Positions 19,802 through 27,382 of a stretch of DNA of 64,000 nt are shown here, one piece after another. Below the pieces are notes generated by a model that worked only from the letters and a program-made list of their open reading frames with translations, did not search any database and was not told the DNA's origin. This DNA is from UBA2396 sp038042175. GTDB lineage: Bacteria > Planctomycetota > Phycisphaerae > Phycisphaerales > UBA1924. Made by a program: the position numbers and the translations under genes. The stretch covers positions 62,001 through 126,000 of the forward strand of contig CAYHQQ010000001.1 of the NCBI GenBank assembly GCA_964358855.1. The letters run 5' to 3'. Position 1 is the first letter of the stretch. Every line of letters begins with the position of its first letter.

Positions 19802-20184
19802 GTGGGGACTCCTGGATGGGTTGAGCCACTTGGCACTCCCAAGAGTATAGTTCAATTGCGGATACTTGTATCGTCAATATAGACCCCCGAGATTTCAGGG
19901 CTTTTTGATGGTCCACGCTCTTGTTTGACGACGGAATGCCGCCGTCGAAGCAGGACCGAGCTTGACGGGTCCTACGCCACCTCGGGGGTCACCGTAGCGG
20001 CTCGATTCGCGCGAACCACGAGGCGAACGGGACGCCGCGCACGATGGGGAAATGTTGCTCACTCGGAGCGTGCGGCGATCGGGTCCAACTTTCAGGGGGG
20101 CGAACTCGGCCCGCAGCGACGGCTCGCTGTCGCCGGCGCGACGCGAGCCTTGCTCAGCCGGAGGCGACCGCTAAGCCGACCCAT
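19802..20184. other. 383-base intergenic region in the surface-protein array
   Basis: I see no credible gene here. On the minus strand there is CTATACT (TATACT box 19844-19849), with TTGACG further upstream (19872-19877). The 22-base spacing is poor for a standard promoter. An AT-richer patch at about 19840-19900 stands out against the GC-rich surroundings and is the best candidate for the promoter of the beta-helix gene that starts at 19801. Confidence 0.3.
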
Positions 20185-21024
20185 TCAGCAACCAGCTTCG
20201 AACGCGACCACAAACGCGTCGTAATCGAAGAAATCGACCGTGCCGTCGGCGTCAAAGTCGGCGGACGTGCCGGGCGGGCACGCGCCGCCCTCGAAGCAGA
20301 TGACGAACGCGTCGTAGTCGAAGAAATCGACGGTGCCGTCGGCGTCGAAGTCGGCGGGGCACGTTCGCGGCGTGGTTCCGATGAAGAACCGGCCCCAGTA
20401 CTCGTTGTCACACATCTGCGAGAGGTCGCGGTACTCGACGCGATCGAAGGGGAGATCGGACCAGACGCCGACGAAGGAGAGGACGTCGTTGGGGACGTTG
20501 ACCTCAACTGCCCCAACAACCTGAGCACCAAGCAGCAGTCGCACGGAATAGGTCGCGTCTGCGCATGGACAAAGGCCGTTGCACGAGCCGGGCTGGTCGG
20601 TGCCTTCCACGAAGAACGAGCCCAGGGCGTAGACGGGCATCGCGGCCGTCACATCGAGCGCTTCCCAGTCCGAGAGAGCAATCTCGTTGCCCGGGTGCAG
20701 CGCGGTGAACTCGCTCAGGATCAGGGCGATCTCGGGGCTGCCGTTGTTGATGGCGAAGGTGAGATCGCCCACGGTCGTCTGCGCGACGTGGCGGCCGACC
20801 AGACCCAGGTTCGGAAGCTCGGGCTGGGGTGTCGCGCCGGTGGCGGATTGAAAGGCCGCGACATCGGAGAAGACGGTGATGTCGGCGCGGGCCGCATCAC
20901 CCGCCGCACCGACGCCCACGCAACCCACCACCACACGAACCAGGATTCCCAGCCCCTCACGACTTTGTCGCGACTCCGAGCGAAGGGCATGGGCACGCCG
21001 TGTGTGGGCTCGCACGATGGTCAT
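20185..21024 (-). CDS. Secreted protein of unknown function with paired dockerin-like tail
   Basis: The ATG at 21024 (AAGGA upstream) gives 279 residues. The first 35 residues are arginine-rich, then a hydrophobic stretch (LGILVRVVVGCVGVGAAG) ends at about DAARAD, so the signal peptide is long. The mature part (ITVFSDVAAFQSATG..NLGLVGRHVAQTTVGDLTFAI) resembles secreted single-domain proteins of unknown function with a beta-sandwich appearance, including a Cys-rich stretch (CNGLCPCADATYS). The tail is standard (CFEGGACPPG linker, end AFEAGC). A further in-frame start lies upstream but would put the hydrophobic stretch further inside. Confidence 0.7.
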   Translation of the reverse strand: MTIVRAHTRRAHALRSESRQSREGLGILVRVVVGCVGVGAAGDAARADITVFSDVAAFQSATGATPQPELPNLGLVGRHVAQTTVGDLTFAINNGSPEIALILSEFTALHPGNEIALSDWEALDVTAAMPVYALGSFFVEGTDQPGSCNGLCPCADATYSVRLLLGAQVVGAVEVNVPNDVLSFVGVWSDLPFDRVEYRDLSQMCDNEYWGRFFIGTTPRTCPADFDADGTVDFFDYDAFVICFEGGACPPGTSADFDADGTVDFFDYDAFVVAFEAGC

Positions 21025-21081
21025 TGCTTGGATTCCTTGGCGCACAGAACAAAGCCGTCCGATCACGGCATCTCCATTGGT

Positions 21082-22152
21082 TCAACACCCGGCCTCGAAC
21101 GCCACCACGAACGCGTCGTAATCGAAGAAATCGACCGTGCCATCGGCGTCGAAGTCGGCCGTTTTGTCCGACGGGCAAGCGCCGCCTTCAAAGCAGATGA
21201 CGAAAGCGTCGTAGTCGAAGAAGTCGAGCGTGCCGTCGGAGTCGAAGTCGGCGGCGCAGTCTGACTGGATCGTGAGGGTGGCCGAGTTTGACTCCCGGCT
21301 TCCGCACCCGCCATAGGCGACGCAGTAGTACTGCCCCGCGTCTGAGCTGGAGACCGGGGAGATGCTCAGTGTGCGCGTGCCGGCGCCCGAGACGTTGCCA
21401 CCGTCGAAGACTTGTCCGCCATCGTGGTACCACTCGAAAGACGCAAATCCACGAATCTCGACGCTGAAGCTCGCCGAGCCGCCCACGGGAGCTTGCTGGT
21501 CGGAAGGGTCGCTGGTGATGGACATGCCGAAGTTGGAGTAGCCGATGTCGGACGCGCCCGGGGCGCCCGAGCCGCAAGCGCTGGTGGCCACAGCCCAGTA
21601 GACGTAGCCGACGTTGCCGGCGACGGCGTAATCATAGAAATCCGGCCCCGACGCGGACCCGACGTAGAGGGCGGAGGCGAAGTCCCAGGATTCGGAGCGG
21701 TAGAGGTCGTAGTTCGATCCGCCGCCGGAAGTGTCCCAGCTGACGACGATGAGATCGCAGTACTGGTTGTCGCTGGCCTGAACCCACTGAGGCGAGGCGG
21801 GCAGGTAGATGGTCCCGGTGTCGGGCCCTCCGGCCTCGCTGTCGCCGCACTCGCCCTGGGCGACGACCCAGTAAAGGTAGTCGACGCCCGGAGTGGCGGT
21901 CGTGTCGTAGAAGGGGAGAACGCTGACAAAGCCCAGGCTCTCGACGGCCGTGGGATCGCTGACGGGTGCGCGGTCGATGCGGTACCCCAGCGCGTTGTCG
22001 ACGAGGGACCAGCCGATCTCGATGGGGGAGCAGTCCCAGGTCTCAGTCGCGTAAACGTCCGAGGGCGGGTAGAGGCACTGGCCCATCGCCCCGCTCCCAC
22101 CCACCGCCAGACACAGCACAACACCCATCGTCGCGAGCTTCAGGTTCTTCAT
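21082..22152 (-). CDS. Secreted FN3/Ig-like domain protein with paired dockerin-like tail
   Basis: The ATG at 22152 (GGAGG upstream) starts a signal peptide (MKNLKLATMGVVL..GAMGQ) and gives 356 residues. Two fibronectin type III-like units follow (PPSDVYATETWDC.., SPQWVQASDNQYC..WDTSGGGSNYDLYRS). After them comes an Ig-like domain (SFEWYHDGGQVFDGG, LSISPVSSSDAGQYYC) with the typical DxGxYxC motif. The tail has DFDSDGTLDFFD, the linker CFEGGACPSDKT, a canonical second loop and an AFEAGC end. It is likely adhesive or a binding scaffold, and no catalytic motif is seen. Confidence 0.82.
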   Translation of the reverse strand: MKNLKLATMGVVLCLAVGGSGAMGQCLYPPSDVYATETWDCSPIEIGWSLVDNALGYRIDRAPVSDPTAVESLGFVSVLPFYDTTATPGVDYLYWVVAQGECGDSEAGGPDTGTIYLPASPQWVQASDNQYCDLIVVSWDTSGGGSNYDLYRSESWDFASALYVGSASGPDFYDYAVAGNVGYVYWAVATSACGSGAPGASDIGYSNFGMSITSDPSDQQAPVGGSASFSVEIRGFASFEWYHDGGQVFDGGNVSGAGTRTLSISPVSSSDAGQYYCVAYGGCGSRESNSATLTIQSDCAADFDSDGTLDFFDYDAFVICFEGGACPSDKTADFDADGTVDFFDYDAFVVAFEAGC

Positions 22153-22409
22153 CACTCTGCCTCCGTGACGGCTTGCCTCACAACAACTGTGGCCGGTGCC
22201 GCTGATCGCAGCATACCGCGGGAAGAGGAGAGGAGCAATCTCCAATGGTGAGCCGTGCATAATTCTCGGCCGACGATGGCTATCACGACGCAAACGAAGC
22301 CCTCATGACAAGGAGCACAAGTCGGCCGGACGTCAGTGGCGCTGCGAGGGCGAGGTGCGGGGGACTCAATGGCACCTGACAAAGACCAAGGCTCGGGCCC
22401 ACTTCGTGA

Positions 22410-23252
22410 TCAGCACGGCGATTCGAACGCGACGACGAACGCGTCGTAATCGAAGAAATCCACCGTTCCGTCGCCATCGAAGTCGGCGGTCTTGCCCGGA
22501 GGGCAGGCGCCTCCCTCAAAGCAGATCACAAACGCGTCGTAGTCGAAGAAATCGACGGTACCGTCGGCGTCGAAGTCGGCGGGGCAGATGGGGGGCGGCG
22601 CGGAGGTTCGCAGAGCGTACAAGTTCGCGGTGTGAGCTCCGACCACCGAGAGGTCGGAGAAGACCGGGCGATTGGCGGTGGTCGTCTCGGTGCCCAGCGG
22701 CATGCTCAGCTTGAGCACGCCATCGACGAGCAGACGGGCCCCCGACTCGTCGGCCTCGAGGCGGAAGAGGCGGCGGGCGCCGGCGGCGGCGAACGCGACG
22801 GAGGGGCAGCTTGGCCCGACGGGCGCGGTGTCCGTGGCGGTCAGGAAGAGGACGGAACTGGAGATCCCGGCGAAGACGTAGCGTCCGGAGTTGTCGCTGA
22901 TGGACAGGTAGTAGCCGGCACGCTGGCCGGCGCCGCCGGAGGTGGGGTTGTAGGTCGACTGGATGATCTCAAGGTCCGCCTCAATGAAGACGCCGTCGGC
23001 GAAGTACAGCGGACGGTCAAACACTTTGTACCAGTACTGCCTGGGATTGATATTCGTCGGCCCGGTGTGGAGGGCACCGCCGGAGACCGTGGGCGCCGGC
23101 TCCCCCGGCGTGTCGACGAGCGTCCAGCCCTGGGCGGTGGGAAGCGTGCCCAGGCCTGGGTCGTAGACGAGAACGCCGGGCTGGGCGAGAGCAGAGGAGC
23201 CCATGGCGGCGACGATACTCACGAAAGCGAGAATGGAACACTCGTGTGGCAC
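22410..23252 (-). CDS. Secreted jelly-roll-like protein with paired dockerin-like tail
   Basis: The start chosen is GTG at 23252, because AGAGG sits seven bases upstream and a signal peptide follows (VPHECSILAFVSIVAAMGSSALAQ). This gives 280 residues. The longer frame to 23411 runs into a dispersed repeat and is not credible. The body (ADGVFIEADLEI, RAGYYLSISDNSGRYVFAG, RLFRLEADESGARLLVDG) has the alternating pattern of concanavalin/LamG-like sandwiches. The tail ends AFESPC instead of the usual GC. It is the most upstream gene of the continuous minus-strand array. Confidence 0.75.
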   Translation of the reverse strand: MPHECSILAFVSIVAAMGSSALAQPGVLVYDPGLGTLPTAQGWTLVDTPGEPAPTVSGGALHTGPTNINPRQYWYKVFDRPLYFADGVFIEADLEIIQSTYNPTSGGAGQRAGYYLSISDNSGRYVFAGISSSVLFLTATDTAPVGPSCPSVAFAAAGARRLFRLEADESGARLLVDGVLKLSMPLGTETTTANRPVFSDLSVVGAHTANLYALRTSAPPPICPADFDADGTVDFFDYDAFVICFEGGACPPGKTADFDGDGTVDFFDYDAFVVAFESPC

Positions 23253-23369
23253 GCGCAACCTCTCTTTCCGCACGTGAAGATACCAGCATCGCAAGCGTCG
23301 TTCAAGGAAAGCAAACGTCTTGCCGGCCGGGCCGGGAATCGAACGCGGAGTTTCTGGGGCTGAGGCGAG

Positions 23370-23456
23370 AGCAAGGGTTCGTCTACGGACGCTTACGGCG
23401 TTGAAAGACACGAAGGGTCAACGTGCGCCCACCCTAGCTGGCGCTTCGGGCTCTGA
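23370..23456. repeat. Dispersed repeat copy A (planctomycete-type palindromic element)
   Basis: The stretch shares an ordered set of blocks with 24762-24830: AG(C)AAGGGTTCGTCTACGG, then GACACGAAGG(G/A)TC. It ends in CTGGCGCTTCGGGCTCTGA, which is the inverted form of the TCAGAGCCCGACGCGCCAG that begins the other copy. It overlaps the 3' end of the zinc-ribbon gene, whose last codons are repeat-derived. Confidence 0.6.
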
Positions 23457-23981
23457 TGACTTTCCACACTCGGGGCAGGCCGCGTCCTTGGCCAAACCGC
23501 GAAGATCATAGCCGCAGGTGCTGCAATACCCTCGCCGCGCCCGCATTCCGCCGGTGACGGTGCCGAAGGCGAAGGCGGCGAGGAGACCCAGGGCGAGCAT
23601 GGGCTGCCAGAGGGGAAAGAGGACCCGCGACTCGCGGGGGCCGCCGGCGCGGAAGGGGCGCCAGGCGCCGGCGAAGGAGCCGTACATGTTGTCGTGGGTC
23701 ACGAGGCCCAGACGGCTGTTGAGTTCGTCCATATTGCTGTGGAATTGGGTGACCAGGCCGGTCGCCCGCCCGATCACAAGGCACCCCGACTCGGCCCCCA
23801 GTACCCACCGTCCCGAGTGGACCACGGCCGCGCGCGAGCCCGTCAGCAGGAACCCGGCACAGCAAGCGAGGGCGAGCAGGGCACACACGACTCCCACGAT
23901 GCGGGCGCGGCGGAAGAATGGGGGCTGGGAGGGGTGGGATTGCGTGGGGGAGGTGGAGCGGGGGTGGGGTGGGGTGGACAT
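23418..23981 (-). CDS. Small membrane protein with C-terminal zinc ribbon
   Basis: A protein of 187 residues. A proline-rich start is followed by a transmembrane segment at about residues 27-48 (IVGVVCALLALACC..), a polar middle and a second membrane segment at about 126-145 (LALGLLAAFAFGTV). A four-cysteine zinc ribbon lies at about 152-172 (CSTCGYDLRG..CPECG). This layout is common in Phycisphaerae/Planctomycetes proteins of unknown function. The last dozen residues (SEPEAPARVGAR) are encoded by a dispersed repeat, so the true C-terminus has been altered by repeat insertion. It is transcribed away from the PIN gene. Confidence 0.75.
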   Translation of the reverse strand: MSTPPHPRSTSPTQSHPSQPPFFRRARIVGVVCALLALACCAGFLLTGSRAAVVHSGRWVLGAESGCLVIGRATGLVTQFHSNMDELNSRLGLVTHDNMYGSFAGAWRPFRAGGPRESRVLFPLWQPMLALGLLAAFAFGTVTGGMRARRGYCSTCGYDLRGLAKDAACPECGKSSEPEAPARVGAR

Positions 23982-24089
23982 GCGGCCACTCTATCGGTGA
24001 TCCGCCGCGCCCCGCCGCAGAACGCGCCGAGGTGGTCAACCGTAGATGTCCGACCACACCCCTCTCACTGCTGCGATAGACTGACACGC

Positions 24090-24563
24090 ATGAAGCCCGC
24101 GATCTACTTGGAGACGACCATCGTCAGTTACCTGGCCGCGTGGCCGAGCCGCGATCTTCTGATTGCCGCCCACCAGAGCCTGACGCGGGAGTGGTGGGAG
24201 ACGCGGCGGCATGAGTACAACCTGTGCATCTCGCAGGCGGTCATCGAAGAGGCGTCGGTGGGCGACGTTGCCGCATCCGCCCGTCGGCGGGCGCTGCTCG
24301 AAGGGCTGAGGAACCTGGCGCTCAACGACGCCGCACGGGCGCTCGCCCACCGGATTGTCCGCGAGGCGTCCCTGCCTCCGCGAGCGGGCGTCGATGCCTT
24401 GCATGTCGCGGTAGCCGCGGTTCATGGCGTCCAGACGCTGCTGACCTGGAACTGTCGGCACATTGCGAGCGTGACATTCCGGCCGAGAATAGAATCTGTC
24501 TGCCGTGCGGCTGGAGTTGTGCCGCCGGTCATTTGCACGCCGCTGGAGTTGATGGAGCGTTAG
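24090..24563 (+). CDS. PIN-domain ribonuclease-like protein (VapC-type toxin candidate)
   Basis: A protein of 157 residues starting MKPAIYLETTIVSYL. It has the PIN pattern of acidic residues: Glu in YLETT in place of the usual first Asp, Glu in VIEEASVGD, Asp in GVDALHVAVAA (typical of D-AL-H-A) and a fourth polar position in LTWNCRHIA. PIN toxins of type II systems are Mg-dependent RNases. The partner gene begins two bases after its stop codon, which fits a toxin-antitoxin pair, though with the toxin first. No clear ribosome site is visible. Function as a toxin is inferred, not shown. Confidence 0.75.
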   Translation: MKPAIYLETTIVSYLAAWPSRDLLIAAHQSLTREWWETRRHEYNLCISQAVIEEASVGDVAASARRRALLEGLRNLALNDAARALAHRIVREASLPPRAGVDALHVAVAAVHGVQTLLTWNCRHIASVTFRPRIESVCRAAGVVPPVICTPLELMER

Positions 24564-24565
24564 CC

Positions 24566-24745
24566 ATGTGGAAAGACCCGATCGTCGAAGAAGTGCGAGC
24601 GGCCCGCGACGCGTACGCGAAGAAGTTTGGCTACGACATCGACAAGATCGTCCGCGATCTGCGCAAAAAAGCGGCCAAACCCGCCAAGCGACCCGCGACA
24701 CCCAAATCGACAAAGCCGACCAAACGCAAACGCCGTGCGGCGTAG
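24566..24745 (+). CDS. Small basic-tailed protein, possible antitoxin partner of the PIN protein
   Basis: A protein of 59 residues starting MWKDPIVEEVRAAR. The start lies two bases after the PIN gene's stop codon (24561-24563). The N-terminal 35 residues are predicted helical (AYAKKFGYDIDKIVRDLRKK) and the rest is a Lys/Pro-rich tail (KPAKRPATPK). Short proteins beginning MWKDPIVEEV are, from memory, often found next to PIN genes of this kind. It has no obvious DNA-binding fold. Co-translation with the PIN gene is the main support for calling it an antitoxin. Confidence 0.6.
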   Translation: MWKDPIVEEVRAARDAYAKKFGYDIDKIVRDLRKKAAKPAKRPATPKSTKPTKRKRRAA

Positions 24746-24761
24746 GTCAGTGCCAGACGCG

Positions 24762-24830
24762 CTCAGAGCCCGACGCGCCAGCGAGGGTTCGTCCACGGCC
24801 AGCTCTGGTGTCGAATGACACGAAGGATCG
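24762..24830. repeat. Dispersed repeat copy B (planctomycete-type)
   Basis: It contains TCAGAGCCCGACGCGCCAG, then GCGAGGGTTCGTCCACGG, then GACACGAAGGATCG in the same order as copy A at 23370-23456. It lies between the antitoxin-like gene and an unknown gene, so here it is non-coding. Confidence 0.6.
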
Positions 24831-24893
24831 AAGCACGGCATGGGGCACGAGTCGCCCCCACCCCCAGTGTCGTACAGTCCATCCAGGAACCCA

Positions 24894-25376
24894 ATGCATT
24901 ACGGACCGAGCAAAGCCTGGATGCTCCGATTCAATCGGGAGCTTCCGTTCATCACATCGGAGGTAAACCCTGAGATTGACCAGCCCTACCACATCTTCCT
25001 GGGCAGTCCGAGCGATACGACACGCCTCGCGCAGTACTATCTCGATCACCAGGAATTCGACTCTCTGGGCCGCGAGATGCTCGTGCAAGGCATCTTCTAC
25101 TCGTTCCGTGACGCGATCCTGAACCGACTCGTGACCGATGAGATGCACGCGACCATGAGAATGGTGATTGCGAGGGCGTCGAAAGATCCCTTTGTCCGCG
25201 ACGAGATATCGTCCGAACTGCGTTTACGCGTCGAGGCACCGGAAGAGTCATGGCAGGTCGGCGACTGGATCGCGCTGAATTTTCCACAGCTGAAGCCTCA
25301 ACCGTCGATCTGGTCGAAGAGCCAAGCCGAAATCGATCTGGCGCTCAAGCGCGAGCGCCGACGTGTCGGGCCGTGA
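24894..25376 (+). CDS. Protein of unknown function
   Basis: The ATG at 24894 is preceded by AGGA at a suitable distance and gives 160 residues (MHYGPSKAWMLRF..). An upstream in-frame start (24840) lies next to a dispersed repeat and is less likely. The protein is soluble with no signal peptide, mixed alpha/beta, with conserved-looking hydrophilic motifs (EVNPEIDQPYHIFLG, YYLDHQEFDSLGREM, MIARASKDPFVRDE). I do not recognise the family. The frame's codon usage (G/C at third positions) fits a real gene. Confidence 0.5.
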   Translation: MHYGPSKAWMLRFNRELPFITSEVNPEIDQPYHIFLGSPSDTTRLAQYYLDHQEFDSLGREMLVQGIFYSFRDAILNRLVTDEMHATMRMVIARASKDPFVRDEISSELRLRVEAPEESWQVGDWIALNFPQLKPQPSIWSKSQAEIDLALKRERRRVGP

Positions 25377-25431
25377 AGAACAGGACGATGTGCGGGCAGG
25401 TCGCCGAGGCGGCGTGGTCAGAAGATGACTC

Positions 25432-25543
25432 TAACGCAGAGGCCGCAGAGAGCGCAGAGAGAAAGCAGGAGGGAAAGGGTGAGAACCCAATCCATCCTGC
25501 CCTTTGTTTGCGTTCCTCTGCGTTCTCTGCGGCTTCTGCGTTA
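25432..25543. repeat. Long imperfect inverted repeat (ACGCAGAGGCCGCAGAG element)
   Basis: The left arm (25432-25460, TAACGCAGAGGCCGCAGAGA..) and the right arm (25515-25543) are reverse complements with about three mismatches in 29 bases, separated by a 54-base loop. When translated the left arm gives NAEAAESAE, a string familiar from many unrelated bacterial genomes. It lies between convergent genes (24894-25376 on plus, atpA on minus), so a hairpin terminator role is possible. Confidence 0.75.
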
Positions 25544-25555
25544 AGGCCTTCTGCC

Positions 25556-27112
25556 TTACTTTTTGACGACAAAGCCAGCCTTGAACGCCGCGATCGCGTC
25601 GGTCAGCCTCTTCTCAAGGTCCGCATCAAACGCCTTCTTCTTCGCCAGCTCGTCGTAGATCGGCTTGGCCACCGTCTTCATGTACTCCAGCAGGGCGGCC
25701 TCGAAGGCCTTGACCTGCGGCACGGGAATGTCGTCCATGAAGCCCTTGGTGCCCGAGTAGATCGCGATCACCTGGTCGGTGATCATGAAGGGCATGTACT
25801 GGCCCTGCTTGAGCAGCTCCACGAAGCGGCGGCCGCGGTCGAGCTGGCGCTGGGTTGCCTTGTCGAGCTCGGTGCCGAGCTGGGCGAAGGCCTCGAGCTC
25901 GCGGGCGGCCGCAAGGTCGAGTCGCAGCGAGCCGGCGATCTTCTTCATCGCTTTGACCTGGGCGTTACCACCCACGCGGCTGACCGAGATGCCGACGTTG
26001 ATCGCGGGACGCACGCCCGAGAAGAAGAGCTCGGGCTCAAGGTAGATCTGGCCGTCGGTGATCGAGATCACGTTGGTCGGGATGTACGCCGAGACGTCGC
26101 CTTCCTGGGTCTCGATGATCGGCAGAGCCGTCAGCGAGCCGCCGCCGTTCTCATCCGAAAGCTTGGTCGCACGCTCGAGCAGACGGGAGTGCAGATAGAA
26201 CACGTCGCCGGGATACGCCTCGCGCCCCGGGGGGCGCCGAAGGAGCAGCGAGAGCTGGCGGTACGCGACGGCCTGCTTGGACAAGTCGTCGTAGATCACC
26301 AGGGCGTGCTTGGGAGTCTTGCCCTTGGTGCCGTTCCACATGAAGTACTCACCCATGGCGGTGCCCGAGTACGGGGCGATGTACTGCAGCGGGGCGGCGG
26401 AGGCGGCCGAGGCAGACACGACGATCGTGTAGTCCATCGCGCCGTTCTTCCGCAGCGTCTCGACGACCGCCGCGACAGTCGATTCCTTCTGCCCAACCGC
26501 GACGTAGATGCACACGACGGCCTCGGGCGTGCCCCAGTACTGCTTCTGGTTGATGATCGTGTCGAGAGCGACGATCGTCTTGCCCGTCTTGCGGTCGCCG
26601 ATGATCAGCTCGCGCTGCCCCTTGCCGATGGGGATCATGGCGTCGACGGATTTGATGCCCGTCTGCAAAGGCTCGGTCACCGGCTGACGCTCGGCGATGC
26701 CCGGAGCGATGATGTCGACCTTGCGGCTCTCGGTGGAGTTGATCGGGCCCTTGTCGTCCATCGGGCGGCCAAGGGGATCGACCACGCGCCCCAGCAGGGC
26801 GTCGCCGACTGGAACCTCGAGCAGGCGCCCGGTCGACTTGACCAGATCGCCCTCTTTGATCGCGAGGTAGTCGCCGTAGACGACCGCGCCGACGGTGTCG
26901 AGCTCAAGGTTGAAGACCTGGCCCATGACCGGGCCCTTGGAGGACTGGAACTCGAGGAGCTCGCCGGCCATGGCCCGCGAGAGGCCGTAGATGCGGGCGA
27001 TGCCGTCGCCGACCTCGACGACCTTGCCAACTTCGGAGACTTCGAGCTCCGAGGCGTATTGCTCGATTTCCTGTTTGATAACGCTGGCGATCTCGTCGGT
27101 CTTGATCTTCAC
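25556..27112 (-). CDS. atpA: ATP synthase F1 subunit alpha
   Basis: A protein of 518 residues from a GTG start at 27112 with AGGAG upstream. It is the non-catalytic alpha subunit of the F1 sector of ATP synthase at the inner membrane. Diagnostic features are the N-terminal KVVEVGDGIARIYGLS region, the Walker A loop GDRKTGKT, the SRVGGNAQVKAMKKIAG signature containing the arginine finger region, and the C-terminal LDKATQRQLDRGRRFVELLKQ region with a normal overall length. The Walker A has Lys where most alpha subunits have Gln (GDRQTGKT). No other F1Fo genes flank it: upstream and downstream genes are unrelated, so the usual operon is split. Confidence 0.97.
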   Translation of the reverse strand: MKIKTDEIASVIKQEIEQYASELEVSEVGKVVEVGDGIARIYGLSRAMAGELLEFQSSKGPVMGQVFNLELDTVGAVVYGDYLAIKEGDLVKSTGRLLEVPVGDALLGRVVDPLGRPMDDKGPINSTESRKVDIIAPGIAERQPVTEPLQTGIKSVDAMIPIGKGQRELIIGDRKTGKTIVALDTIINQKQYWGTPEAVVCIYVAVGQKESTVAAVVETLRKNGAMDYTIVVSASAASAAPLQYIAPYSGTAMGEYFMWNGTKGKTPKHALVIYDDLSKQAVAYRQLSLLLRRPPGREAYPGDVFYLHSRLLERATKLSDENGGGSLTALPIIETQEGDVSAYIPTNVISITDGQIYLEPELFFSGVRPAINVGISVSRVGGNAQVKAMKKIAGSLRLDLAAARELEAFAQLGTELDKATQRQLDRGRRFVELLKQGQYMPFMITDQVIAIYSGTKGFMDDIPVPQVKAFEAALLEYMKTVAKPIYDELAKKKAFDADLEKRLTDAIAAFKAGFVVKK

Positions 27113-27382
27113 GCGGCGACTCCTGGAGTTGACTCCACCACCCCCGGACCACCCCCCAAAGCGACCCCCTTGGGCCACGCCGAAGGGGGAGGCAAGGGTA
27201 GACGGTTGGAGCGAGTTTGTCCTGTCGGCGAGGTCGTGAGGACACCCGAACGTAGGCCGATTATTCAACCGGACCTGCGGAATATCGCCGGCGTGCCGTC
27301 GGATTCGCCCGCCGCAATGCAGGCGAGGCCAACAGAATCGTGAAGACCAGGCCGCTCATCGGTCCTGCCGCCTCTCCCATGG

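Noticed and set aside
23330..23400. tRNA 3'-end-like GGGAATCGAAC (T-arm on the minus strand)
   Set aside because: The T-stem has a mismatch, and no matching acceptor 5' strand, anticodon arm or CCA end was found within 100 bases. It is probably chance in GC-rich DNA.
22410..23411. Start of the jelly-roll-like gene at 23411
   Set aside because: The added 53 residues are encoded partly by a dispersed repeat. The GTG at 23252 has a ribosome site and a signal peptide.
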